Shown here piece by piece: positions 42,802 to 52,923 of a stretch of 56,387 nt of DNA. How positions within the stretch are numbered: the first letter of the stretch is position 1; every line of letters starts with the position of its first letter. Under the pieces are notes generated by a model that saw nothing but the letters and a program-made list of their open reading frames with translations, did not search any database and was not told the origin of the DNA. This DNA is from Nitrospinota bacterium (GTDB lineage: Bacteria > Nitrospinota > Nitrospinia > Nitrospinales > VA-1): assembly GCA_027619975.1 (NCBI GenBank), contig JAQCGX010000019.1, forward strand, positions 1-56,387, read 5' to 3'. Made by a program: the position numbers and the translations under genes.

Positions 42802-43827
42802 TTAGAAACCCTGAAGAACTAATCCGGGCTGGGATTGGAAATTCTTTGAAAAGAGGATAGCCCCGGAATCCGATACCAGCATCGCTTCAATCCCGTCCAG
42901 GGAATTCACAAGCTCTATGCCATTTTCCGGCCCGAGGACAAAAACCGCTGTTGCCAGGGCATCGGCGTCCATAACGTTATCGGCGAGTATGGTGGTAGAG
43001 ATCATTCCCCGCGCTGGCATGCCAGATGCCGGATTCAATATGTGGTGATACCTGGTACTGTCCACCATAAGATATCTCTGGTAATCGCCGGAGGTGGCCA
43101 CAGCTTTATTGGACAAGGCAAAGGAGGCAATCAATTGCTCCGGTTTTCTCGGATGCTGTAGACCAATATTCCAGGGCTTGCCGTCCTCTCTGCTTCCCAG
43201 GGTTTTTAAATCGCCACCGGCGTTGATGAGCGCATGCCGAATCTGCAAATTTATAAGGACGTCCATCGCCTTGTCTACGGCATACCCTTTGGCGATAGCT
43301 CCGAGATGCAGGGACATCTCCGGTTGCTTGAGCCGGACTTGGGATGCATCGACCTCGATGTCGCGGAAGTTTACCAGCCGGATCGCTTGAGCGAGCTGTT
43401 GGGCATCTGGCAGGGAGGGATTTTCATCATCGAACTGCCAGAGGCGGCTTAGCGGGCCGATGGATATATCCAAAGCGCCGTCGGATCGGTCGCCCCAGTG
43501 AATTCCCCGCTTTATGACTTCGAGGACTGCATCGGAAACAGGAAAAAATGAATTTTTTCCCGCCGTGGCGTTCAGTTTGGAAATTTCAGAATCGGGAAGA
43601 TGCGTGCTCATCAGGTTTTCCAGTCGTCGCATTTCGGCAAACGCCTGGTTGATGGCCATTTGGGCCCTATCTGCATCCGGCTCGCGAACGGTGATTTCCA
43701 CCAGGGTTCCCATGATGAACTGGCTTCGCTTAAGAAGATTATCTTCTTTGGGTCCACAGGCACTGAGGACCTGCATGAAAAACAGGATTAAAAAGATAGG
43801 CTTCAGTTGCAAGGGGTAGAGAGGCAT
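42802..43827 (-). CDS. apbE: FAD:protein FMN transferase (ApbE), lipoprotein
   Basis: Attaches FMN covalently to a threonine of periplasm-facing flavoproteins such as NqrB/C or RnfD/G. 341 residues with a signal and lipobox LSAC (C24). Family motifs: FIMGTLVEIT, MSTHLPDSEISKLN, SDGALDISIGPLSRLWQF, GAIAKGYAVDKAM, INAGGDLKTLG, and HILNPASGMPA followed by ADALATAVFVLG. It starts about 20 bases after the clcA stop. Its target protein is not in the window. Confidence 0.93.
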   Translation of the reverse strand: MPLYPLQLKPIFLILFFMQVLSACGPKEDNLLKRSQFIMGTLVEITVREPDADRAQMAINQAFAEMRRLENLMSTHLPDSEISKLNATAGKNSFFPVSDAVLEVIKRGIHWGDRSDGALDISIGPLSRLWQFDDENPSLPDAQQLAQAIRLVNFRDIEVDASQVRLKQPEMSLHLGAIAKGYAVDKAMDVLINLQIRHALINAGGDLKTLGSREDGKPWNIGLQHPRKPEQLIASFALSNKAVATSGDYQRYLMVDSTRYHHILNPASGMPARGMISTTILADNVMDADALATAVFVLGPENGIELVNSLDGIEAMLVSDSGAILFSKNFQSQPGLVLQGF

Positions 43828-43848
43828 TAGTTGTTGAGGAAGAAAATT

Positions 43849-45603
43849 TTAACGACCAAATTCGGAGACCAGAACCTCGCGGTTATAGGCGGCGACCATA
43901 TCCCCCCGGTTGAGCATACCGATGACCTTGCGGGATTCTTTTCCGGTCACGACGGGAAGCTGGTCCACATCCAGACGGGCAAACATTTCCATGGCTTCAT
44001 TCAGATTTTGGTCGGGTTGCAAAAAAAGAACCTTTTTTGTGGACAGCTCACCGGCGACAACGAGGTCTTCCAGGCCTTCCACAAAAAACATTTCCCGAAT
44101 GTCATTGAACGAAAGGATGCTGGTCATATCTCCTTGGCGGTTCACGACCGGGAAATAAAAGTTTTTCGAATAGGAGATGGTCTCCAGTATTTTCCGGAAG
44201 GGCATTTCTTCAGGGATCGTCGTGATTTCCCTGTTCATAACCTCTTTCACCTTGATGGCGTCGAGGATGGAGACTACCCGCCCATGCTTGATATTGATAC
44301 CTTCATTCAAAAGATACTGAACGTAGATGGAATGCTTGGCAATCGCCCGGTACGCGAAAGCCGCGAGTATACACGTCACCATAATGGGCAGGATGAGGGT
44401 GTAATCGTTGGTCAACTCAAAAAGCATGAGAATGATGGTCAATGGAGCCTGCATCACCGCCGCCGCGACCGCTCCCATTCCCACAACCGCATAAGTTTCC
44501 GGAGTGGCTGTTATCCCTGGGAATAACCAATGGATTCCTGTTCCAAAAGTCACGCCCATCATAGCGCCCATGAAAAGCGAGGGAGCGAATATTCCACCCA
44601 GTCCGCCGGAGCCCAGAGTTAAAGAAGTGGAAAGTATTTTCAAAAAAACCAAAGCCAACGCCAGCCCCCAGAACATGTTTCCTGTCAGTGCCTTTTCCAT
44701 GGCCTCGTACCCGTTGCCAAGAACCTCAGGGATTTGAATGGAAATGAGGCCGACCAGAAGCCCCCCTAAGGCAGGCTTCATGTGGGTTGGAATCGTGAGA
44801 GTCTTGGTGAAAAATTGTCTTACCTGAAAATAGAACAGGATGAATCCCCTCGAGACCAGAGCGCAAAGCAGGCCGAGGACCATGTAGAATATAATCTCGG
44901 TATAACTGACCAGTTGATGGAACGGAACCTGGAAAGTGATTTCATTGCCTTCGAAAGCGCGGCCGGTCACGGTGCCGATGACAGAGGCGATGATGATGGG
45001 GCTGAAAGTGTGAATGGTAAAGTTGCCGATGATGACCTCAAGAGAGAATAAAACCCCCGCCAGTGGCGCGTTGAAAGAGGCCGCAATGCCGGCCGCGGCG
45101 CCGCATCCGACAAGTACCTGAATACGTTCGGTCGACAAGTGAAATAATTGACCAACGGATGAGCCCACCGCTGAGCCAATTTGAACGGTGGGGCCTTCCC
45201 GGCCGGCGGAACCGCCGGAACCAATGGTTAAGGCCGACGTGATGGCGCAGGAAAATATTGTGCGCTTGCGTATCTTGCCACCTTGCATAGCCACGGCGTG
45301 GATGACCCGATGCACACCATTTTCCTTAACCGCATTGGGAAAAAAGTGGCAGATGGCGCCGACAATCCAACCCCCGATCATGGGCATAAAGGGCAGCATA
45401 AAGGGGAATAAAGCTGGCGAAATTCCGATCAGAGAGAGCCCCTGCTCAGAAAACACCGTGTCGACAAAATGAATCATCCAACGAAACACGGTAGAGGCGA
45501 TACCCGCTAAAAAACCGATCAACGCTGCCAGAATCAGCAGATTGTGATCTTTCATCAAGAGATCCCGCAGGGTTTCTCTAATTTTTTCTTTATTTAATGA
45601 CAT
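43849..45603 (-). CDS. ClC-family chloride channel/transporter with CBS domains
   Basis: 584 residues. The membrane part (about 20-425) has GSGGSAGREGPTV at 128-140, with E136 as gating glutamate, and GSGGLGGIFAPSLFMGA near 345. The C-terminus has two CBS domains (VKEVMNREITTIPEEMPFRKIL; TKKVLFLQPDQNLNEAMEMF) that bind nucleotides. The usual GSGIP motif is GSGGS here, so ion preference is uncertain. Probably a Cl-/H+ antiporter. A candidate promoter lies at 45638-45666. Confidence 0.92.
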   Translation of the reverse strand: MSLNKEKIRETLRDLLMKDHNLLILAALIGFLAGIASTVFRWMIHFVDTVFSEQGLSLIGISPALFPFMLPFMPMIGGWIVGAICHFFPNAVKENGVHRVIHAVAMQGGKIRKRTIFSCAITSALTIGSGGSAGREGPTVQIGSAVGSSVGQLFHLSTERIQVLVGCGAAAGIAASFNAPLAGVLFSLEVIIGNFTIHTFSPIIIASVIGTVTGRAFEGNEITFQVPFHQLVSYTEIIFYMVLGLLCALVSRGFILFYFQVRQFFTKTLTIPTHMKPALGGLLVGLISIQIPEVLGNGYEAMEKALTGNMFWGLALALVFLKILSTSLTLGSGGLGGIFAPSLFMGAMMGVTFGTGIHWLFPGITATPETYAVVGMGAVAAAVMQAPLTIILMLFELTNDYTLILPIMVTCILAAFAYRAIAKHSIYVQYLLNEGINIKHGRVVSILDAIKVKEVMNREITTIPEEMPFRKILETISYSKNFYFPVVNRQGDMTSILSFNDIREMFFVEGLEDLVVAGELSTKKVLFLQPDQNLNEAMEMFARLDVDQLPVVTGKESRKVIGMLNRGDMVAAYNREVLVSEFGR

Positions 45604-45637
45604 CGATTCCTAGAAAGGGTAGATGAAAAGCATTTTC

Positions 45638-45666
45638 AGTATAAATTATGTCTTAACCAATGACTA
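45638..45666 (-). promoter_or_regulatory. Candidate promoter of the clc gene
   Basis: On the minus strand TAGTCA (plus 45661-45666), 17 bases, TATACT (plus 45638-45643). The -10 box matches five of six, the -35 four of six. The ATG is at 45603. Confidence 0.35.
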
Positions 45667-45798
45667 GCAGTAGTAATATCTAATTAGCTAAAAGTTTTTT
45701 CAAAGTGACATTTAATGATTTATGCACCTTCTATCCCTGTGTTATTCTCATCGCTGGACACTATGTCAGGATAAAAAATTTTTTAAGGAATCTCAGAG

Positions 45799-46446
45799 AT
45801 GGTAAAAATTGCTCCCTCAATTCTTGCAGCGGATTTCAGCAAACTGGGTGACGAAGTCAAAGCCGTGGAACAGGCAGGCGCGGACTGGATTCATATTGAT
45901 GTGATGGATGGGCATTTTGTCCCCAATATAACCGTGGGGCCAATGGTCGTCGAAGCGATTCGGAAAGTCACCAGGTTGCCATTGGATGTGCATTTGATGA
46001 TCGCGGATGCCGATCGATATATAAAAGATTTTGCGCAGGCTGGGGCGGACATTTTGACCGTTCATGTGGAAGCCTGTCCGCATCTGCATCGGACGATTCA
46101 GCATATTAAAGACCAGAAGGTTCGCGCCGGCGTGGTTCTCAATCCCGCGACGCCGCTTTCCAGCCTGGAAGAGGTCCTGCATGAGATTGATATGGTGTTG
46201 CTGATGTCGGTCAATCCTGGGTTTGGCGGGCAAAAATTTATACCCTCCCTCCTCGATAAAACCATGAACCTCAGCGAAATAATGAAAAATTACGAGCATG
46301 AATTTGATCTCGAAGTGGATGGCGGGGTGAAGGTGGAAAATGCCGGAGAACTCAAGGAGGTGGGCGCCAATGTCCTGGTGGCGGGTTCGGCCATTTTTAA
46401 TAGCAAGGACTACAAAAAAGCCATTCAGCAATTGCGAGATGCTTAA
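45799..46446 (+). CDS. rpe: Ribulose-phosphate 3-epimerase
   Basis: Interconverts ribulose 5-phosphate and xylulose 5-phosphate in the pentose phosphate and Calvin pathways. A 215-residue TIM barrel with APSILAADF at the start, metal ligands H32 and D34 (HIDVMDGHF), [18 protein letters not shown] and VDGGV (catalytic aspartate). Complete for the family. AAGGAA lies before the ATG at 45799. It is divergent from the clc gene and followed after 220 bases by tatA. Confidence 0.95.
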   Translation: MVKIAPSILAADFSKLGDEVKAVEQAGADWIHIDVMDGHFVPNITVGPMVVEAIRKVTRLPLDVHLMIADADRYIKDFAQAGADILTVHVEACPHLHRTIQHIKDQKVRAGVVLNPATPLSSLEEVLHEIDMVLLMSVNPGFGGQKFIPSLLDKTMNLSEIMKNYEHEFDLEVDGGVKVENAGELKEVGANVLVAGSAIFNSKDYKKAIQQLRDA

Positions 46447-46665
46447 TAGCCGGAAAGTTCACTGGGGGTATTTTCATTTTTGCCGCCTAGTGGAATAGAG
46501 TCAGAAATTTGCCAGTCTGGCACGGCCATTTGCCTGTTATTTCCCTTGTAATTGATGGTTGAATGGGGCTAAACTATTCAAACTCAATAATTTCTAACAG
46601 TTTGTTTTTTGATTAAGTTTCCTTGGGGAAGCTTTTAAAGAAAATTTTACGGGAGGGTTGTTGCC

Positions 46666-47049
46666 ATGATGGGAATCGGATTTCCGGAATTGATGATCAT
46701 ACTGGTCATCATTATGATCATCTTCGGGGCGGGGAAATTGCCGGAGATCGGAAGTGCTTTCGGACGCAGTATCAAGAACTTTAAAACGTCCATGAAAGAA
46801 GCTGAGGAGGAAGATGCCCCCGTGGGAGACCAACCCGCAGCAGCAATTGAAGAAGGGAAGGGGCAGGGTCTGGACGATCCCAACCTGACCGATGAAGAAA
46901 GAGAAGCTTTAAAGCGGAAAATAGCACAAGAAGCAGGGGATGCTAAAGACCTGGCAATGAAGGAAACCGCTGATGCGTTTACAGCCTCTCTGCCGAGAAA
47001 AGGTTCCTACGATTTTAGTAAAGAACAGGAAGAATCGAAGAAAAGCTAA
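46666..47049 (+). CDS. tatA: Sec-independent protein translocase TatA
   Basis: Pore-forming subunit of the twin-arginine export pathway. 127 residues: a short N-terminal membrane helix (about 5-20) with the FG hinge (F20-G21), the amphipathic helix GKLPEIGSAFGRSIKNFK, and a long acidic, disordered tail of about 80 residues. The tail is longer than in E. coli TatA. GGGAGGG lies eight bases before the ATG pair. No tatB or tatC is adjacent. A strong terminator follows. Confidence 0.92.
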   Translation: MMGIGFPELMIILVIIMIIFGAGKLPEIGSAFGRSIKNFKTSMKEAEEEDAPVGDQPAAAIEEGKGQGLDDPNLTDEEREALKRKIAQEAGDAKDLAMKETADAFTASLPRKGSYDFSKEQEESKKS

Positions 47050-47082
47050 GAAGCAAATTTCCTGTAGATTTTAAGAATACAA

Positions 47083-47122
47083 AAACGCCCAGCGCTAGTT
47101 ATAGCGCCGGGCGTTTTTTTTT
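47083..47122 (+). terminator. Rho-independent terminator after tatA
   Basis: AACGCCCAGCGCTA pairs with TAGCGCCGGGCGTT (one mismatch) around a short GTTA loop. It is followed by a run of T residues to 47122. Confidence 0.9.
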
Positions 47123-47213
47123 GCCCTGAATGTCTCGGGGGGGATATCCCGCTTGGGGTTTTGTCAGCCAGAAGTTCATCGCACGTTAATATCTGTTCCT
47201 GCGTTACTCTGGT

Positions 47214-47528
47214 TCAATCGTATTGCCAGGGTTCTTTCAGGTTGTCCGTCGTCCACACGGTCAACCCGTCCATATCTTTATAGATCCCACGGGTAAAGAA
47301 ATTAAATGGATCAAAGAACCGTGCGCCTTTGTCCGGGTCCAGTTCAAAGTTTACTTTTGCATTTTGCAGGGGGTGGGCCTTACACTCCAAAAACTTTTCG
47401 CCGTCAACTTCCGACAGACTAAAGATTTGTTCAATCTTTTCCGGCGGATATTGGCCCGAGTCGAGCACTTCCTTCACCACCGCCATGATAGTTCCCACCT
47501 TTTCTTTATCTAAATGGTGCATCTTCAT
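47214..47528 (-). CDS. Small unknown protein, 104 residues
   Basis: I do not recognise it. The ATG at 47528 is chosen over 47540 (not a typical start region) and 47522 (also possible). The sequence has a helical, leucine-rich first half (KVGTIMAVVKEVLDSG) and an aromatic, acidic C-terminal half (ARFFDPFNFFTRGIYKDMDGLTVWTT), with one cysteine. No membrane segment or signal. It looks like a coding sequence by composition, alone between tatA and the nuo operon. Confidence 0.55.
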   Translation of the reverse strand: MKMHHLDKEKVGTIMAVVKEVLDSGQYPPEKIEQIFSLSEVDGEKFLECKAHPLQNAKVNFELDPDKGARFFDPFNFFTRGIYKDMDGLTVWTTDNLKEPWQYD

Positions 47529-47548
47529 AAGAAAAATCACTCTAGATT

Positions 47549-47576
47549 AAAAAGTTATAAATCGTATGGAACGATT
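47549..47576 (-). terminator. Possible terminator of the nuo operon
   Basis: AATCGT-TCCAT-ACGATT hairpin (minus strand) followed by TATAACTTTTTAATC, past the nuoN stop at 47615. The stem is short. A second hairpin (CCAACT-GCA-AGTTGG) lies nearer the stop without a T run. Confidence 0.35.
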
Positions 47577-47614
47577 ATACCGTAGGAAGTGGCAACAGCC
47601 AACTGCAAGTTGGA

Positions 47615-49051
47615 CTATTGTTGGGCGAGAGAAATGATAGGGTCGGGGAAAATTCCCAGCTGAATGGTTCCGATAACGGCCAACGCCACTACGAAAAGAG
47701 TGATGGGAGACAGGGTGATCTTGAACTCTCCCACTGGTTCCTTCATGTACATGTACACGATCACCTTCAAGTAGTAATAGAAGGAAATGACGCTGTTTAA
47801 AACCGCAATGATTACAAGAAAGAGGAAACCTTCTTTGAGGGCTGCACTGAAAATATAGAACTTGGCGACGAAGCCCGCAAAAGGAGGCAGTCCGCCCAGC
47901 GAAAGCAGGAAAACGGTCATGCTCAGGGCGAGCACAGGGTGCTTGAACCCCAATCCGGAATAACCTTCAAGCTCCAGGTTTTCATCGCCCTTTCTTCCAA
48001 GGATGATGATAATGCCAAATATGCCAAAAATCATGAGGGCATAAGTGACCATGTAAAATAACAGGCTGGCGCTACCGAGGGAACCTTTGGCTATGACTGC
48101 AATCAGAATATAGCCAACGTGGGAAATACTTGAGTACGCAAGCAGACGCTTGATATTGGTCTGCATGATGGCACCCAGGTTGCCAACAAACATGGTCAGC
48201 ACTGCAATCACATAAAGCAGGGTTTCCCAGGTGGATGCCAGGTCAGGCAAGGCCTCTGCAAAGACTCGGTAAAAAGCCGCAAATGCCGCCGCTTTAGGAC
48301 CCACCGCCATAAAAGCGGTCACAGGGGAGGGCGCTCCCTGATAGACGTCTGGCGCCCACATGTGAAAGGGGACTGAGGCTACTTTGAACCCGAAGCCGAT
48401 CACCAGAAGAACCACGCCCATCAGCATCAGCGGTTGAGAACCGACCTCGCCGGATTTGATCATGGCGGTGATTTTGATCAGGTTGGTGGTGCCGGTGGAA
48501 CCGTACATAAGGGCCATGCCGTAAAGGAGAAATCCCGTAGCGAACGCTCCTAATAGAAAATATTTCAGCGCCGCTTCGTTGGATTTGACATCATCTCGGC
48601 GAATGCCGGCAAGCACATACAGACAGATGGACACGATCTCGATGCCCAGGAAAATCATGATCAGGTCGGTAGACGACGCCAGAAGAATCATTCCTACGGT
48701 GCAAAATAATATTAAACTGTAGAACTCTCCAGCCTTGATACCCTCGCGGTTGTTGTATTCGATGGAGAGTAAAATAGCCAAGGCCGAACTGACGGTAAAA
48801 ATTAAAATAAAGAATACAGAAAGATGATCGACGATATAACTGTCGTTGAAGGAGTGAACAGGCAGACCCACCTTGGCAAATGCGCTGATGGCAGTCATCA
48901 ACAAACCGACCAGGCTCACAAAGGCAAGCAGAGTTTTATTTTTCCCGGCAAATAGGTCAAGAATCAGAACCCCGGCGGCAAAGACGGTCAGTACAAGGAC
49001 TGGCGCCAGGGCGACTAGATCAATTGATTCGGGTGCGGCAATGGGTTCCAC
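47615..49051 (-). CDS. nuoN: NADH-quinone oxidoreductase subunit N
   Basis: Antiporter-like proton-pumping membrane subunit of complex I. 478 residues, fourteen predicted membrane helices. GTG start at 49051 follows GGAGTTGAC. Key charged residues are visible: a glutamate in IEIVSICLYVLAG, lysines in KYFLLGAFATGFLLYGMALMYG and FHMWAPDVYQGAPSPVTAFMA, and LLAYSSISHVGYILIA. Last gene of the operon, ten bases after nuoM. Confidence 0.96.
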   Translation of the reverse strand: MEPIAAPESIDLVALAPVLVLTVFAAGVLILDLFAGKNKTLLAFVSLVGLLMTAISAFAKVGLPVHSFNDSYIVDHLSVFFILIFTVSSALAILLSIEYNNREGIKAGEFYSLILFCTVGMILLASSTDLIMIFLGIEIVSICLYVLAGIRRDDVKSNEAALKYFLLGAFATGFLLYGMALMYGSTGTTNLIKITAMIKSGEVGSQPLMLMGVVLLVIGFGFKVASVPFHMWAPDVYQGAPSPVTAFMAVGPKAAAFAAFYRVFAEALPDLASTWETLLYVIAVLTMFVGNLGAIMQTNIKRLLAYSSISHVGYILIAVIAKGSLGSASLLFYMVTYALMIFGIFGIIIILGRKGDENLELEGYSGLGFKHPVLALSMTVFLLSLGGLPPFAGFVAKFYIFSAALKEGFLFLVIIAVLNSVISFYYYLKVIVYMYMKEPVGEFKITLSPITLFVVALAVIGTIQLGIFPDPIISLAQQ

Positions 49052-49060
49052 GTCAACTCC

Positions 49061-50632
49061 TTAATGCTTGTTGCCCTGAAGCTTTTTATTCAACTGCGCC
49101 AGATCTTCCTGCTTGATCAAAGCCGCATGGTGTTCTTCTGTCTTCTTGGGTCGGAAATTATCAGGATTCACCTTGGTGATCAAATGGGTCACCGAGGCCT
49201 CAAATGTTTTCATAAATGGTTGCGGGTAGATGCCAATCCAGAAAATCAGAACGATCAGCGGCACGATAGTGATCATTTCCCGAAGATTCATGTCCGGTAG
49301 TTTGAAATTTTTAGGATTCTTTAACTCCTGAAACATAACGCGCTGGAACATCCAAAGAATATAGCAGGCGGAAAATATAACTCCACTGGTGGCCAAAGCG
49401 GCCCATAACCCGTTAACCTGAAAAATACCGAGAAGTATCAAAAATTCGCCGACGAAACCATTCATCCCCGGAAGACCAATGGATGATAAAGCGACGATCA
49501 TGAAACAAACGGTGTATTTTGGCATCACCTTGGCCAGCCCGCCAAATTCAGAGATCAACCGGGTATGACGCCGGTCATAAATCATCCCCACCAAAAGGAA
49601 GAGAGCGCTGGTGCTGATTCCATGGTTGATATTCTGTAAAAGTGCGCCCTGCATGCCGTAGTGATTAAACGCAAATATACCCAGCATGACAAAGCCAAGA
49701 TGGCTGACACTGGAATAGGCGACCAGTTTTTTCAGGTCTTCCTGCACTATAGAAACAAAAGCGCCATAAATGATGCCAATGATAGACAGGACGGCAATAT
49801 ACGGCAGAAACTCGTTACTGGCATGCGGAAACAGAGGCAGGTTGAATCGTAAAAACCCATAGGTCCCCATTTTTAACAGCACCCCGGCCAGAATCACGCT
49901 GCCTGCTGTCGGAGCTTCAACGTGTGCATCCGGTAGCCAGGTGTGAAACGGAAACATGGGAACCTTGATGGCAAACGCCAGAAAAAACGCCAGGAAGAGC
50001 CATTTCTGCGTGTCCAACGGAATATTGAGATGTTCCGTTATATACATCAAGTCTGTGGTCGTGACTCCCGTCTGTTCCTGGATTATGAAATAAATCCAGA
50101 TGATGGCTACCAGCATCAACAGAGAGCCGACCGCCGTATATAAAAAGAACTTAACGGCGGCATAAATACGACGCGGACCGCCCCACACGCCAATGATGAT
50201 GTACATGGGCACCAGTTGAAATTCCCAGAATACATAGAACAGGAACATATCCAGGGAAATGAACACTCCCAGCATGCCGGTGGAAAGCGCCAGCATGGCC
50301 ATCATGTATTCGCGGATGGATTTTTTTATGTCCCATGACGAGATGATGCAAATCAGCGTTAAGAAGGTGGTCATCACAAACAGAAGCAGTGAAATTCCGT
50401 CTAAGCCGACGTGATAACTGATTCCCCAGGAAGAAATCCAGGGCACAGTGTATTCAAACTGCATCGCGTGTGTGGTGTTATCGAAATCGATCCACAATTG
50501 CAGGGATAAAAGAAAATCCGCGGCGGCAAACCCGACGGCAGTCTGCTTGATCAGGCTTTCCTTTTCCTTGGGCAGGAACGCCAGGACGAGTGCCCCTACA
50601 ATGGGTAAAACTGTCAGAAAAGTAAGAAACAT
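49061..50632 (-). CDS. nuoM: NADH-quinone oxidoreductase subunit M
   Basis: Antiporter-like pump subunit of 523 residues. The proton-path glutamate is in FYVFWEFQLVPMYIIIG, and the central lysine and proline region in KVPMFPFHTWLPDAHVEAPTAGSVILAGVLLKMGTYG. There is a polar C-terminal tail of about 40 residues (KKTEEHHAALIKQEDLAQLNKKLQ) that is longer than usual. Only one nuoM lies between nuoL and nuoN, so this operon does not encode the two-M variant known from some nitrite oxidisers. The Shine-Dalgarno is weak; it lies five bases after nuoL. Confidence 0.96.
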   Translation of the reverse strand: MFLTFLTVLPIVGALVLAFLPKEKESLIKQTAVGFAAADFLLSLQLWIDFDNTTHAMQFEYTVPWISSWGISYHVGLDGISLLLFVMTTFLTLICIISSWDIKKSIREYMMAMLALSTGMLGVFISLDMFLFYVFWEFQLVPMYIIIGVWGGPRRIYAAVKFFLYTAVGSLLMLVAIIWIYFIIQEQTGVTTTDLMYITEHLNIPLDTQKWLFLAFFLAFAIKVPMFPFHTWLPDAHVEAPTAGSVILAGVLLKMGTYGFLRFNLPLFPHASNEFLPYIAVLSIIGIIYGAFVSIVQEDLKKLVAYSSVSHLGFVMLGIFAFNHYGMQGALLQNINHGISTSALFLLVGMIYDRRHTRLISEFGGLAKVMPKYTVCFMIVALSSIGLPGMNGFVGEFLILLGIFQVNGLWAALATSGVIFSACYILWMFQRVMFQELKNPKNFKLPDMNLREMITIVPLIVLIFWIGIYPQPFMKTFEASVTHLITKVNPDNFRPKKTEEHHAALIKQEDLAQLNKKLQGNKH

Positions 50633-50636
50633 ATTT

Positions 50637-52604
50637 TTATAACGCTATCATCAATAATCCAATAAAACCAATAACAATGAACAGGGCGTAGTTTCTTACA
50701 AAGCCAGATTGAAAACCTTTTGCCTGCTCGCTGAACCAGCCGATGACCTTGGCCACACCATTGACCGTGCCATCGATACCTTGCGCGTCTGCTTTTTTCC
50801 AGAGTATGTGTGAACCTTCCAAGATGGGTTTGACGACGGTCTCGTCGTATAATTCATCCACCATGTATTTATTTTTTACAATTTCATAACCCCATTGACC
50901 CTGAGTGAGTTTGTCGGGGAGATCAGGCCTCTTGATATAGAAAATATAAGCCATTACGATTCCGGTGACGCCGACAAGAACCGAGAACACCATTAAGGAA
51001 ACTTCCAGCCAGATATTGTGTTCTTGTTCCACCAGTAAATGTCCCCATGATGGCGCGTGTTCGCCTCTTTCGTGGAGCAAATGCTCGGAATGGCTCAGTA
51101 CAGCAGGTAGATCAAAATGTAAAACCGGTTCCAGCCAGTTGTGAAGCACATGCCATCCGTGAATCAGCGGAACCCCCAGCAACCCGCCGCCAACGGCCAG
51201 TGTTGCCAGAATCACCAGAGGCATGGTCATTACATTGGGAGACTCGTGCGGATGGACTTCAGGGTCAACGCGAGATTCGCCATGAAACGTCATGAATACC
51301 AAGCGAAACATGTAAAACGCCGTCAGCAAAGCCGCTGAAATTCCCATTCCCCATAAGATGACGTTGCCGTCGATAAGGGAATGATAAAGCACTTCATCCT
51401 TACTGAAAAAACCTGAGAGCGGAGGAATCCCCGCAATGGCCAGAGTGGATACGAGAAATGTTTTGTATGTAGTAGGCATGTGATCTTTGAGGCCGCCCAT
51501 TTTTCGCATGTCCTGCTCGCCATTGATTCCGTGGATCACGCTTCCCGAACCCAAAAAGAGGCAGGCTTTGAAGAAAGCGTGTGTGACCATGTGGAAGATC
51601 GCTGCAGTGTATGCGCCGATGCCGCAAGCCATAAGCATATAGCCGATTTGACTACAGGTCGAGTAGGCGAGGACGCGTTTAATATCGAACTGGGTCATGC
51701 CGATGGTTGCCGCAAACAAGGCGGTTCCGCCGCCGACAAAGGCCATTATCATCATGGTCATTGGAGCCATGTTAAACAGCACACTGCAACGAACGACCAT
51801 AAAAATTCCGGCGGTGACCATCGTTGCCGCATGGATCAAGGCGCTGACAGGAGTCGGGCCTTCCATTGCATCTGGAAGCCAGGTGTACAGAGGGATCTGC
51901 GCCGATTTACCGGTCGCCCCAATTAAAAGCAGAAGGGTGATGATGGTAATGGCTTCTTCGCCGAAGATAATTTTATGCGGGGCCGCGTGAAATACTGTGG
52001 TGTAGTCGATACTTCCAAAAATATCGAATATGTACATAACCGCGAGTAGAAAGGCGAAGTCTCCCACCCGGTTGACAACGAATGCCTTGGTACCTGCGTC
52101 GCAAGCTGATTTCTTCTCAAAATAATAGCCGATGAGGAAGTACGAGCAGCAACCGACTCCCTCCCAGCCAATGAACATGACGAGAAAATTGTTGCCCATC
52201 ACCAAAAGCAGCATGGCAAACATGAACAGGTTCAAGTAGGCAAAGAAACGGTAAAAACTGTATTCTTCATGCATGTAACCGGTGGAATAGACGTGGATGA
52301 GAAACCCCACACCGGTGACAAAGGTCATCATTGTCAGGGAGAGTGGATCAATTTGAAAACCGAATTGGACATTGAAGTCCCCGGCTACAATCCATTGAAA
52401 GAGCACTTGCTCATAAACAGCTCCGCTATCAGGAAGCAGGAGATAGCCGATAAATACCAAAAGGGTCGTCAGGAAAGACAACGCCACCGACCCACAGGCG
52501 ATCAGGCCAACGAGTCTCTTGCCGAGCTTCAGACCGAAGAAACCGTTGATGATGGACCCGATCAACGGGAACACAGGTATTAACCAGGTAAGCTTTAATA
52601 GCAT
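50637..52604 (-). CDS. nuoL: NADH-quinone oxidoreductase subunit L
   Basis: The distal antiporter-like pump subunit, 655 residues. Family motifs: FIGWEGVGCCSYFLIGYYF, FVVNRVGDFAFLLAVMYIF, LPDAMEGPTPVSALIHAATMVTAGIF and VLAYSTCSQIGYMLMACG. The long C-terminal lateral helix is present after a polar periplasmic-side segment. The full length is normal for the subunit. It starts ten bases after nuoK; GAAGGG precedes the ATG at 52604. Confidence 0.97.
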   Translation of the reverse strand: MLLKLTWLIPVFPLIGSIINGFFGLKLGKRLVGLIACGSVALSFLTTLLVFIGYLLLPDSGAVYEQVLFQWIVAGDFNVQFGFQIDPLSLTMMTFVTGVGFLIHVYSTGYMHEEYSFYRFFAYLNLFMFAMLLLVMGNNFLVMFIGWEGVGCCSYFLIGYYFEKKSACDAGTKAFVVNRVGDFAFLLAVMYIFDIFGSIDYTTVFHAAPHKIIFGEEAITIITLLLLIGATGKSAQIPLYTWLPDAMEGPTPVSALIHAATMVTAGIFMVVRCSVLFNMAPMTMMIMAFVGGGTALFAATIGMTQFDIKRVLAYSTCSQIGYMLMACGIGAYTAAIFHMVTHAFFKACLFLGSGSVIHGINGEQDMRKMGGLKDHMPTTYKTFLVSTLAIAGIPPLSGFFSKDEVLYHSLIDGNVILWGMGISAALLTAFYMFRLVFMTFHGESRVDPEVHPHESPNVMTMPLVILATLAVGGGLLGVPLIHGWHVLHNWLEPVLHFDLPAVLSHSEHLLHERGEHAPSWGHLLVEQEHNIWLEVSLMVFSVLVGVTGIVMAYIFYIKRPDLPDKLTQGQWGYEIVKNKYMVDELYDETVVKPILEGSHILWKKADAQGIDGTVNGVAKVIGWFSEQAKGFQSGFVRNYALFIVIGFIGLLMIAL

Positions 52605-52614
52605 GCGATGCCCT

Positions 52615-52917
52615 TCACCACTTTAATAAGTTGAATTCGTCTAGATTGACGGTCGGTTTATTTCTATACAATGAAATAATAATGGCAAGACCTACTGAAA
52701 CCTCTGCGGCGGCCACGCACATGACCATGAAGCTGAAGATTTGCCCGTCATCCTGATTCAGGTAACGGTCAAAGCCGATCAGTGAGATATTTACCGCGTT
52801 CAACATGATTTCAACGCACATAAATACCACGATAGCGTTTCTGCGGATGAGAACTCCGAGAACGCCAATGGTAAACAGTATCGCGCTCAAAATGAGATAA
52901 TGTGCTATAGGAGCCAT
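52615..52917 (-). CDS. nuoK: NADH-quinone oxidoreductase subunit K
   Basis: A 100-residue, three-helix subunit (MrpC-like). The conserved glutamates are visible: one in helix 2 ([20 protein letters not shown]) and one in helix 3 ([13 protein letters not shown]). It is seven bases downstream of nuoJ. No good Shine-Dalgarno is seen, so it may rely on coupling. Confidence 0.95.
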   Translation of the reverse strand: MAPIAHYLILSAILFTIGVLGVLIRRNAIVVFMCVEIMLNAVNISLIGFDRYLNQDDGQIFSFMVMCVAAAEVSVGLAIIISLYRNKPTVNLDEFNLLKW

Positions 52918-52923
52918 TTAAAT